From the NCBI RefSeq assembly GCF_013112485.1, contig NZ_JABFHG010000016.1, positions 48,230-112,229 on the forward strand: DNA of 64,000 nt, in the 5' to 3' direction. This DNA comes from Roseicella sp. DB1501. GTDB lineage: Bacteria > Pseudomonadota > Alphaproteobacteria > Acetobacterales > Acetobacteraceae. The notes beneath the pieces were generated by a model. The model searched no databases and had not been told where the DNA came from. It worked only from the letters and a program-made list of their open reading frames with translations. This document shows, in pieces, positions 1-7,063 of the stretch (position 1 is its first letter; every line of letters begins with the position of its first letter). Made by a program: the position numbers and the translations under genes.

Positions 1-3
1 TTC

Positions 4-21
4 GCAGGGCACTCGCCCTGC
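4..21. repeat. GCAGGGC/GCCCTGC heptamer pair (array 1)
   Basis: GCAGGGC (4-10), four bases, GCCCTGC (15-21): the 11-bp pitch seen at nine other loci. It lies past the 3' end of the nuclease-like gene, and more units may lie left of the window edge. Confidence 0.7.
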
Positions 22-76
22 GTCTCCTGCAGCGCAATCGTCACCGCTGGGCAAGGCGAATAGGCGGCGCGCCTAT

Positions 77-1078
77 TTACGCCGCCCGAACCCAATCATC
101 ACACAGTGCCGGGAAGGACGAATGGGCGGCATCGGCTGCTTGCCCGCCCAGCATAGCGCGGTCGTTCAAAACGCCACGTAAGGCATAAGCGTGCAGGATA
201 TCAGGGTCGAAGGCGTCGGCGCTGCTTAGTTTGTTCATGGTCGTGTGAATGAAAACGATGCCGCCGATAAACGGGTAGTCACGCAGAATGCCGTTTTGGG
301 CGAGCGGGCCATTATCGTTTTCTTCCCTCGCCGGATCAGGCTGCAACCCGTCGGGGTGTGGCCACCAGAAGTGGTCACCCACTTCATGGGCCGCGAGTGT
401 CCACAAATGGCCATTCACCTTGCCCAGCCTCGCATCGTGCCGCTCTGCTTGAAGCTCGACGGCATCACCTCGGATCAATGTACGGGGCAACGCGACGACC
501 AGGAACGTCGGCTTTTCTTCGAACTGGCCTCGCTTCACGTTGCTGCCGATCTGACGCATGACGCGCTGCATGATCTGCAGCCAGTTCTCCACCGGGCCGT
601 GCGGAGTGACAAAGGAACGGCCGATGCCGACGCCACGCCGCTGAGCAGTCTCCTTGGCCTGTCGCTGGCTCTCTCGGCCTGCCGTCACAATGGCCGGGTA
701 AGCGTGCACCCCGCCAGACAGGTCGAGGGTCTTCACCTCATAATTCTCGGCATAGGCGTTGGCGCTAAAATCAGGCGTCTTACCGGCCACTTCCTTTACA
801 GGCCGCAGCGCCACGCCACGGGCCCTTGCTAGGAGGTAGAACAGGCCCTCGTGATAGCTCTCAAAAACCGCGTTGAAGGTGGCTGGATCATGCGGCCAAC
901 GGCCGCTTTTGATCGCTTTGCGAATTTTGGTGCAGGTGGCAACGGCCGCAGCCTCGCCCGCGGTGGCAGATGCATCCAGCAAATCAAAGATACTCCGCGA
1001 CAGAAGGAAGCTGGTGAAGTTACCCCCATCGCTGTTGATCTCCTGTAGGACGGGCAGCATCTCATCCCAGAGCGTCAT
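77..1078 (-). CDS. PD-(D/E)XK nuclease-like hypothetical protein
   Basis: Protein of 333 residues. The ATG at 1078 is chosen because it starts the compact MTLWDEM sequence behind a GAGG-type ribosome site; upstream codons run back into acr3. Residues 102-116 hold Pro-Asp (PD, 102-103) followed by Glu-Val-Lys (114-116), with an acidic helix residue near 77. This is the spacing of the PD-(D/E)XK restriction-endonuclease fold. Function is otherwise unknown. It lies 34 bp downstream of acr3 on the same strand, so it may be read from the arsenic operon by run-through, but no arsenic role is implied. The nuclease call is motif-based inference; no fused DNA-binding domain is visible. Confidence 0.6.
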   Translation of the reverse strand: MTLWDEMLPVLQEINSDGGNFTSFLLSRSIFDLLDASATAGEAAAVATCTKIRKAIKSGRWPHDPATFNAVFESYHEGLFYLLARARGVALRPVKEVAGKTPDFSANAYAENYEVKTLDLSGGVHAYPAIVTAGRESQRQAKETAQRRGVGIGRSFVTPHGPVENWLQIMQRVMRQIGSNVKRGQFEEKPTFLVVALPRTLIRGDAVELQAERHDARLGKVNGHLWTLAAHEVGDHFWWPHPDGLQPDPAREENDNGPLAQNGILRDYPFIGGIVFIHTTMNKLSSADAFDPDILHAYALRGVLNDRAMLGGQAADAAHSSFPALCDDWVRAA

Positions 1079-1112
1079 CACCGCGCCTCGCCGTTGGTCA
1101 CAACATGCGATG

Positions 1113-2195
1113 TCATGCCTGGCGCGCTCCCGCTTCGTACCAGCCTCGGCTGCGTCGCACGATGTGCACAATTGAAAGCATCACCGGCACCTCGACCAGC
1201 ACGCCGACCACCGTGGCAAGTGCCGCCCCGGACTGGAAGCCGAACAGAGCGATGGCGGCCGCTACGGCCAACTCGAAGAAGTTGGAGGCACCGATCAGCG
1301 CCGAGGGTCCGGCGACGCACCATTCGACGCCTAGCTTGCGGTTCAGCCAATAGGCCAGGCCGGCGTTGAAATAGACCTGGATCAGGATCGGTACCGCCAG
1401 CAAGGCAATAACGGTCGGCTGGCGGACAATCTGCTCGCCCTGCAGGCCAAACAGCAGCACCAAGGTCAGCAGCAGCGCCGATAGCGACACCGGCGCCAGC
1501 CGCTCCAGCGTGCGCGACAGTGCGCCCGGCCCGCCGGTGCGCAGCAGCAGGGCGCGCCAGAGCTGGGCCACGATGACCGGCACGACAATGTAGAGCACTA
1601 CCGAAAGGATCAGCGTGTCCCAAGGCACGGTGATGGCCGATAAGCCGAGCAGCAGCCCGACGAGTGGCGCGAAGGCCACCACCATGATCAGGTCATTCAG
1701 CGCTACCTGGCTCAGGGTGAAATGTGGCTCGCCGTCCACCAGGTTCGACCAGACGAAGACCATGGCCGTGCAGGGCGCGGCGGCCAGCAGGATCAGCCCG
1801 GCAATATAGCTATCGATCTGACCGGCCGGCAGGTACGGCCGAAATAACCAGCCGATGAACAGCCAGCCCAGCAGCGCCATCGAGAAGGGTTTTACCAGCC
1901 AGTTGATGCCGACGGTGGCGGCAATGCCCCGCCAGTGGCTGCCGACCTGGCGCAGCGAGCCCAGGTCGATTTTGAGCAGCATGGGAATGATCATCAGCCA
2001 GACCAGCACGGCGACCGGCAGATTGACCTCGGCCACTGTCGCCTCACCAATGGCACGGAAGGCGCCCGGCGCGAGCTGGCCGAGCACGATGCCGACGATG
2101 ATACAGAGCGCTACCCACAGCGTTAGGAAGCGCTCGAAGGTGCCCATGGCCGGTCGGGCCGGCGCAGCGCTGGCAGGAAGAGCAGTATCAGACAT
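1113..2195 (-). CDS. acr3: ACR3-family arsenite efflux permease
   Basis: A 360-residue inner-membrane protein with about ten hydrophobic segments, the usual length for ACR3/BASS-type arsenite carriers. The conserved cysteine needed for arsenite transport is at residue 142 in the motif AAPCTAMVFVWS, and a conserved glutamate lies near 308 in ASNFFELA. It expels As(III) produced by the two reductases encoded just upstream. It is the fourth gene of arsR-arsC-arsC-acr3, 12 bp after the glutaredoxin-type arsC, so coupled expression under ArsR is likely. It is the ACR3 type rather than the ArsB type. Confidence 0.95.
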   Translation of the reverse strand: MSDTALPASAAPARPAMGTFERFLTLWVALCIIVGIVLGQLAPGAFRAIGEATVAEVNLPVAVLVWLMIIPMLLKIDLGSLRQVGSHWRGIAATVGINWLVKPFSMALLGWLFIGWLFRPYLPAGQIDSYIAGLILLAAAPCTAMVFVWSNLVDGEPHFTLSQVALNDLIMVVAFAPLVGLLLGLSAITVPWDTLILSVVLYIVVPVIVAQLWRALLLRTGGPGALSRTLERLAPVSLSALLLTLVLLFGLQGEQIVRQPTVIALLAVPILIQVYFNAGLAYWLNRKLGVEWCVAGPSALIGASNFFELAVAAAIALFGFQSGAALATVVGVLVEVPVMLSIVHIVRRSRGWYEAGARQA

Positions 2196-2206
2196 TTTGG
2201 TTTCCT

Positions 2207-2635
2207 TCAGCGCACCCGGTGGCCCTGCTCGTCCACCACCCGCTCGCCATCTTCTTTAATGAAGGCACCGCGTTGCGGCGGGGTGAGCAGATCGAGCACG
2301 GCTTCGGACGGGCGACAGAGCTTCACGCCCCGGTCGGTGACCACGAGGGGTCGGTTAATGAGGATCGGATGCGCCATCATGGCATCGAGCAGCTGGTCGT
2401 CGGTCAGCGACGGATCGCCGAGGCCCAGCGCGTCATACGGCGTGCCCTTTTGCCGCACCACGTCGCGCACCGAGAGGCCGGCGCGCCGGATCAAGTCGGC
2501 CAGTTCCGCGCGGGTCGGCGGATTCTTCAGATACTCGATAATCTGCGGCTCGACGCCGGCATTACGGATCAGCCCGAGCACGTTGCGCGAGGTGCCGCAT
2601 TGCGGGTTGTGGTAGATCGTCACGGTCTCGTTCAT
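2207..2635 (-). CDS. arsC: Glutaredoxin-dependent arsenate reductase
   Basis: A 142-residue protein of the E. coli R773-type ArsC family (thioredoxin fold). It reduces arsenate to arsenite using glutathione and glutaredoxin. The catalytic cysteine is Cys13 in HNPQCGTSRN. The arginine-bearing segments LINRPLVVTDRG and LCRPSE match the oxyanion-binding residues of the family. Its start codon overlaps the stop of the preceding phosphatase-type reductase (ATGA), so translation is coupled. Two mechanistically different reductases side by side let the host draw on two reductant pools. Confidence 0.95.
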   Translation of the reverse strand: MNETVTIYHNPQCGTSRNVLGLIRNAGVEPQIIEYLKNPPTRAELADLIRRAGLSVRDVVRQKGTPYDALGLGDPSLTDDQLLDAMMAHPILINRPLVVTDRGVKLCRPSEAVLDLLTPPQRGAFIKEDGERVVDEQGHRVR

Positions 2636-3153
2636 TTGGCCTGCTCCTGGCGCGCGGTAGCCGCGTCGCGGCCAATGGCTTCGACCTCTCGGCGGGTCGC
2701 CAGCGTGTCCAAAGCATTCAGGGGCAGGCTGGCAAAGATAGCGATGCGCCGGCCAAGCACGGCGAAGGCATCGCGGAAGGCCAGCATGCGCTCTGCTTCA
2801 TTGCCATCAGCGGCGGCCGGGTCTGGCACGCCCCAATGCGCGGTGATCGGATGGCCCGGCCAGATCGGGCAGGGTTCATTGGCGGCCTGGTCGCAGACCG
2901 TGAACACGAAATCCATCGTCGGCGCGCCTGGCGCGGTGAACTCTTCCCACGACTTGCTGCGCAGGCCTTCGGTGGGGAAACTCTGCTCGGACAACAGCCG
3001 GAGGGCCAGCGGATGCACCGTTCCCTTGGGAAAGCTGCCGGCCGAATAGCCTCGGAAGCGGCCGCTGCCATGCTGCTCCATCAGCCGCTCGGCCAGAATG
3101 CTGCGCGCCGAGTTGCCGGTGCAGAGAAACAGGACGTTGAAGGTTCGCGTCAT
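2632..3153 (-). CDS. arsC: Low-molecular-weight phosphatase-type arsenate reductase
   Basis: A 173-residue protein with the P-loop CTGNSARS (Cys11, CX5R) of low-molecular-weight tyrosine phosphatases. A later cysteine pair in TVCDQAANEPCPIW fits the relay cysteines of thioredoxin-type arsenate reductases. The start MTRTFNVLFLC at 3153 is preferred over an upstream in-frame ATG at 3234, because the upstream codons overlap the end of arsR and look non-native. It reduces arsenate for Acr3 export. The four-base overlap with the following arsC indicates one transcript. Confidence 0.92.
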   Translation of the reverse strand: MTRTFNVLFLCTGNSARSILAERLMEQHGSGRFRGYSAGSFPKGTVHPLALRLLSEQSFPTEGLRSKSWEEFTAPGAPTMDFVFTVCDQAANEPCPIWPGHPITAHWGVPDPAAADGNEAERMLAFRDAFAVLGRRIAIFASLPLNALDTLATRREVEAIGRDAATARQEQAK

Positions 3154-3166
3154 CGGAGCCGTCTCC

Positions 3167-3529
3167 TCACGCCGGCCGCTGCGGGGCAGGACAGCAGGCC
3201 GCGACCGGCAGCGCCGCATCGAGCAGCGGGCCACATAGCTCAGGCCGGCCCTGGCAACAGTCCTGGACGAGGAAGGCGAGCATTTCCCGAATGCCGGGGA
3301 AGTCCGCCACGTAGATGATCGAGCGGCTGGCGCGCCGCGAGCGGATCAGCCCGGCGCGCGTCAGCTGCGCTAGGTGGGTGGACATGGTGTTGTGCGGCAC
3401 GTCGAGCCGACGGGCGATCTCACCCGATTGGAGCCCGTCATCGCCGGCTTCCACGAGCAGGCGGAAGGCGCGCATGCGCGTCTCCTGCCCCAGGGCGTTC
3501 ATGGCTTCTACAGCGGCTATTAGGTCCAT
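3167..3529 (-). CDS. arsR: ArsR-family arsenic repressor (minus operon)
   Basis: A 120-residue winged-helix ArsR/SmtB regulator with recognition-helix region RRLDVPHNTMSTHLAQL. Cysteines are near the C-terminus (QDCC, later Cys, then AACC), as in regulators that bind As(III) through C-terminal thiols. The start MDLIAAV at 3529 matches family N-termini. It is the first gene of the minus-strand arsenic operon. The predicted promoter places transcription start within a base or two of this ATG, so the mRNA is probably leaderless; an inverted repeat over the start is the likely operator. Confidence 0.93.
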   Translation of the reverse strand: MDLIAAVEAMNALGQETRMRAFRLLVEAGDDGLQSGEIARRLDVPHNTMSTHLAQLTRAGLIRSRRASRSIIYVADFPGIREMLAFLVQDCCQGRPELCGPLLDAALPVAACCPAPQRPA

Positions 3530-3565
3530 ACGTCGATAAATATGGACATAATATCTGGCTGTCAA
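3524..3565 (-). promoter_or_regulatory. Promoter and operator of the minus ars operon
   Basis: On the minus strand TTGACA (3560-3565) is followed after 17 bp by TATTTA (3537-3542). The perfect inverted repeat GTCCATA (3524-3530) / TATGGAC (3541-3547) with a 10-bp gap spans the -10 element and the arsR start codon, as expected for an autorepressed ArsR promoter. Binding is inferred. Confidence 0.7.
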
Positions 3566-3590
3566 TGCTGAGAGACTGTTGCGCGAGCTG

Positions 3591-3645
3591 CTATTTCGAA
3601 GATTCTAAAAATAGGGTTGCACGAGCGCGGCAGCTCCCCTAGCTT
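3591..3645 (+). promoter_or_regulatory. Promoter and operator of the plus ars operon
   Basis: TTGCAC (3617-3622), a 17-bp spacer, then TAGCTT (3640-3645) would start transcription at or next to the arsR ATG at 3652, giving a leaderless mRNA. Upstream, CTATTT (3591-3596) and AAATAG (3609-3614) form an inverted repeat that is a plausible ArsR site; a related sequence recurs at 4001. Confidence 0.6.
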
Positions 3646-3651
3646 ATTTCC

Positions 3652-3981
3652 ATGGATATCGAACAAGCAGCCGCGCAGCTCGAAGCGCTCGGCAATCCGA
3701 CCCGGCTCAAGCTGTATCGAGCCCTGGTGCGCGCCGGCGATCACGGGCTGCCGGTCGGCCGCCTGCAGGAGCGCTTGAGCATCGCGGCCTCGACGCTGTC
3801 GCACCATCTCCACAAGCTGATGACGGTCGGCCTGGTCACGCAGGAGCGTCAGGCCACCACCCTGCTCTGCCGTGCCAACTACCCGATCATGCGCGACCTG
3901 CTCGGCTTCCTGGTCGAGGAGTGCTGCGTGGAAAGCACCTGCAGCACCGCCCTCCCCGATATCCCTGATGCGGCCGCCTGA
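3652..3981 (+). CDS. arsR: ArsR-family arsenic repressor (plus operon)
   Basis: A 109-residue winged-helix regulator with the HTH core LSIAASTLSHHLHKLM and a C-terminal thiol cluster (EECCVESTC). It is divergent from the first arsR and related to it in fold but not close in sequence. It heads the flavoprotein-MFS unit, so it probably represses that unit and itself until As(III) or a related ligand binds the cysteines. The start codon falls where the predicted promoter would start transcription, again suggesting a leaderless message. Confidence 0.92.
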   Translation: MDIEQAAAQLEALGNPTRLKLYRALVRAGDHGLPVGRLQERLSIAASTLSHHLHKLMTVGLVTQERQATTLLCRANYPIMRDLLGFLVEECCVESTCSTALPDIPDAAA

Positions 3982-4000
3982 TCGGCCTTTTGGGCTTACA

Positions 4001-4019
4001 TATTTCGATTATCTTAGAA
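4001..4019 (+). promoter_or_regulatory. Second copy of the putative ArsR site
   Basis: TATTTCGATTATCTTAGAA matches the site beginning at 3592 (TATTTCGAAGATTCTAAAA) at 14 of 19 positions and lies 22 bp upstream of the flavoprotein start. It suggests a second, internal point of control by the plus-strand ArsR. Confidence 0.45.
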
Positions 4020-4040
4020 CCACAGAACAAGGAGAACTCC

Positions 4041-5516
4041 ATGAACGTCGTCACTCCCCTGCAAGAGCTGGCCGCTACTTCGACGGCCCCTGCCCTCTCC
4101 ACCGACCGCCGGCCGGCGACCGGCCCGCTGCCGGTCGTCGTCATCGGCGGCGGCCCGGTCGGATTGGCCGCCGCTGCGGAGCTGCTGGAACGCGGCATCA
4201 AGCCGCTGATCTTGGAAGCGGGCACCCAGCCGGCGGCGGCGGTGCGCGCTTGGGGTCATGTCCCGATGTTTTCCCCCTGGACCTACAACATTGACAAGGC
4301 GGCACGCGCGCTGCTGGAACGCCATGGCTGGACGGCGCCGCAGGAGGATGCCTATCCCACCGGCCACCAGCTGGCCGAGGCCTATCTCGATCCGCTCAGC
4401 CGCACCCCGGAAATCGCTGCGCGGCTGCGGCTCGGGGTACGCGTGACCGGCGTGGCGCGCGTCGGCAATGGCAAGGTGCGCAATGCCGGGCGCGAGGCGC
4501 AGCCGTTCGAGGTGCGCTTCCTCGATAGCGCCGGCCGCGAAGGGCGGACCTTCGCCCGCGCCGTCATCGATGCGTCAGGCACCTGGACCTCGCCCAATCC
4601 GGCCGGAGGCAGCGGCCTGCCGGCGATGGGCGAGCGCGAGGCCGCCGCCGCCGGCCGGCTGCGCTACGGCATGCCAGATATCCTCGGCGCACAGCGGGCA
4701 CAGTATGCCGGCAAGCGCGTGCTGGTCGTCGGCAGCGGCCACTCCGCCGCCGGCACGCTGATCGACCTGGCGAAGCTGCATGAGGCCGAGCCCGACACAC
4801 GGGTCATCTGGGCGCTGCGCACCCGCGACCATCTGACGCGCGTGTTTGGCGGTGGCGACCAGGACCAGCTGGCGGCGCGCGGGGCACTCGGCTCCGCCCT
4901 GAAAGGCCTGGTCGAGCGCGGCGTGTTCGAGATCGCCGCGCCGTTCACGGTCGATACCATCGAGCAGGCTGCGGGCGGTACTCTGCAGATGAGCGGGGAA
5001 AGCGGTGACGATTGGCAGACGCTGCAGGCAGATGCGGTGATCGTGGCAACCGGCCTGAAGCCGGACCTCAGTTTCCTGGCGGAGCTGCGCACCGATCTTG
5101 ATCCGGTACTCGATTGCCCGAGCGCCTTGGCACCGCTGATCGACCCGAACCTCCATTCCTGCGGCACGGTGCGGCCGCATGGCGCTATCGAGCTGGCACA
5201 GCCGGAGCCGGGCCTGTTCATCATCGGCATGAAGGCTTACGGCCGCGCACCAACCTTCCTGCTGGCAACCGGCCATGAGCAGGCCCGCTCCGTCGCGGCC
5301 TATCTGGCCGGCGACATCGAGGCGGCCAAGCGGGTCGAGCTGAACCTGCCGGAAACCGGCGTGTGCAGCGGCCCTGGTCCCGTCGCAGACGTGCCGAAAG
5401 CTGCCAGTTGCTGCGGTCCGGCACCTGTCGCCGAAGCAACGAAGGCTTCGGGCTGCTGCGGCCCGGCGACGCCGCAGCCGGCGCCTGTCGCTGCCACGTC
5501 CTGCTGCGGCGCGTGA
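4041..5516 (+). CDS. FAD/NAD(P)-binding oxidoreductase with cysteine-pair tail
   Basis: A 491-residue flavoprotein. An N-terminal Rossmann FAD motif (VVVIGGGPVGLAAAAELLE, from about residue 32) and a second dinucleotide motif (VLVVGSGHSAAGT, near 234) give the two-dinucleotide architecture of flavin monooxygenases and reductases. The ATG at 4041 sits behind AAGGAG. The last 50 residues form a low-complexity tail with three Cys-Cys pairs in repeats of the type SCCGP/GCCGP plus one single cysteine, well suited to binding As(III). It lies between arsR and an MFS pump, so a role in oxidising or delivering arsenic species is likely. Substrate is unknown and identity with ArsO is not claimed. Confidence 0.8.
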   Translation: MNVVTPLQELAATSTAPALSTDRRPATGPLPVVVIGGGPVGLAAAAELLERGIKPLILEAGTQPAAAVRAWGHVPMFSPWTYNIDKAARALLERHGWTAPQEDAYPTGHQLAEAYLDPLSRTPEIAARLRLGVRVTGVARVGNGKVRNAGREAQPFEVRFLDSAGREGRTFARAVIDASGTWTSPNPAGGSGLPAMGEREAAAAGRLRYGMPDILGAQRAQYAGKRVLVVGSGHSAAGTLIDLAKLHEAEPDTRVIWALRTRDHLTRVFGGGDQDQLAARGALGSALKGLVERGVFEIAAPFTVDTIEQAAGGTLQMSGESGDDWQTLQADAVIVATGLKPDLSFLAELRTDLDPVLDCPSALAPLIDPNLHSCGTVRPHGAIELAQPEPGLFIIGMKAYGRAPTFLLATGHEQARSVAAYLAGDIEAAKRVELNLPETGVCSGPGPVADVPKAASCCGPAPVAEATKASGCCGPATPQPAPVAATSCCGA

Positions 5517-5519
5517 GAT

Positions 5520-6722
5520 ATGGCGGAGCCTCACAGGCGGACTAGCGTCGTCATCGCCCTCGGGACGGCGCAGACGCTGGCCTGGGGCTCCACCTATTAT
5601 CTGCCGGCGGTGCTGGCCCAGCCGATGGCGCGCGAGTTTGGCGTGTCGCCATCGTGGATTTTCGGGGCCTTCTCAGCGGCGCTAATCGTCTCGGCTTTGT
5701 TCGGACCTGCCGCTGGCCGCGCTATCGATGCACGCGGCGGGCGCGGCGTTCTGGCGATCTCCAACCTGGTCTTCGCTGCCGGGCTTCTCCTGATGGCAAC
5801 GGCCAGCCAGGTCTGGATGCTGGCTGCCGGCTGGCTGGTGCTCGGCATTGGCATGTCGATGGGCCTCTATGACGCCGCCTTTGCGGCGCTGGCCTATCTC
5901 TACGGCCGCGAGGCACGCGGGCCGATTACTGGCATCACCTTGATTGCCGGGTTTGCCAGCACGGTCGGCTGGCCGTTGTCCGCGCTGTTCGAGGCGGAGT
6001 TCGGCTGGCGCGGTGCCTGCCTGTTTTGGGCGGCGGTGCAGCTCTGTGTGGCCTTGCCGATCAACCGGTTTCTGCTTCCTGCCACCCCTGCCCCGGCATC
6101 GGCGTCGCCCATAACGAATACGACCGCCGAGGCGACCGCGTCCGGTGGCACGGCACCCCGGCATGCCATGATGCTGCTCGCGTTCGTCTTCTCCGCCGCC
6201 TGGTTCGTCACCGGCGCGATGGCCGCCCATCTGCCGCACCTGCTGGAAGCATCCGGTGCTACGCCGGCCGCAGCCATCGCCGCCGCCGCGCTGGTCGGCC
6301 CGGCCCAGGTCGTGGCGCGCGTGGCGGAGTTCGGCTTTCTGCGCAAGGCGCACCCGCTGATTTCGGCGCGCCTAGCCTGTATCGCGCACCCGATTGGGGC
6401 CGCCGCGCTCTTCCTGTTCGGTGCGCCAGCTGCGGTGGCCTTCGTCCTACTGCATGGGGCCGGCAACGGCGTGCTGACCATCGTGAAGGGCACGCTGCCG
6501 CTCGCCATCTTCGGCCCGGACGGTTACGGCCTCCGCCAGGGGTTGCTCGGTGCCCCTTCCCGCTTCGTCCAGGCCTGCGCACCGCTACTCTTCGGGTTGC
6601 TGATTGATGTCTATGGGGCAGCGTCCGTCGCAATCTCAGCGGCGTGCTGCCTTCTGGCTTTTGGAGCGCTCATGGCGCTGCGACCAGCTTTGTCGGTAGC
6701 TTCCGCAAGACTGCCGACATAA
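5520..6722 (+). CDS. MFS transporter of the arsenic operon
   Basis: A 400-residue major facilitator protein with about twelve hydrophobic segments and a basic loop (DARGGRG) after the second, typical of MFS exporters. It starts 3 bp after the flavoprotein stop, so the two are cotranslated. Context suggests export of the flavoprotein product or of a trivalent arsenical or antimonial, as known for MFS proteins in other ars operons. Whether it belongs to the ArsK or ArsJ groups cannot be decided by eye, and the GAPDH partner of ArsJ is absent. Confidence 0.82.
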   Translation: MAEPHRRTSVVIALGTAQTLAWGSTYYLPAVLAQPMAREFGVSPSWIFGAFSAALIVSALFGPAAGRAIDARGGRGVLAISNLVFAAGLLLMATASQVWMLAAGWLVLGIGMSMGLYDAAFAALAYLYGREARGPITGITLIAGFASTVGWPLSALFEAEFGWRGACLFWAAVQLCVALPINRFLLPATPAPASASPITNTTAEATASGGTAPRHAMMLLAFVFSAAWFVTGAMAAHLPHLLEASGATPAAAIAAAALVGPAQVVARVAEFGFLRKAHPLISARLACIAHPIGAAALFLFGAPAAVAFVLLHGAGNGVLTIVKGTLPLAIFGPDGYGLRQGLLGAPSRFVQACAPLLFGLLIDVYGAASVAISAACCLLAFGALMALRPALSVASARLPT

Positions 6723-6837
6723 CGGTTGGAGCGCGCTCATGCGGCACGCGGTGCTCAGAGATGTTGGTGGCGCCGGCAAGGCAAACGATGAACTCAATCA
6801 GGTCCCACTAATTTCACCGGACGCCTTCGACCAGCAA

Positions 6838-6971
6838 AAGCCCGATGAATACTGCGGCACGTTGAAACACGCGCAGCAGATGGTGGCGCATTCCAGCTCC
6901 CGCACGACCAAGCTTACGATCGAACAAAGGATGAGGTGACGCTGACAGAGATCGGACGTATTCGCTTGTAA
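6838..6971 (+). pseudogene. C-terminal remnant of a tyrosine recombinase
   Basis: The peptide GTLKHAQQMVAHSSSRTTKL matches the active-site tail of phage-type integrases. A frameshift near 6914 is needed to continue into YDRTKDEVTLTEIGRIRL and a stop at 6971, where YDR supplies the catalytic tyrosine. Only about 45 codons remain. It marks an old integration or excision boundary between the arsenic and lead modules. Confidence 0.75.
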
Positions 6972-6989
6972 TCACAACGCATTATTAGC

Positions 6990-7018
6990 GCCCTGCATTC
7001 GCCCTGCGCTTGCAGGGC
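6990..7018. repeat. Heptamer array 2 (three units)
   Basis: GCCCTGC at 6990 and 7001 and GCAGGGC at 7012, each separated by four bases (11-bp pitch). It lies between convergent genes, and the last two units can fold as a 7-bp hairpin with a four-base loop. Confidence 0.85.
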
Positions 7019-7063
7019 GCCTTTGTGGAGAAGGTTAGGCAAGGACAGGTGGCCTTCGGCTGG

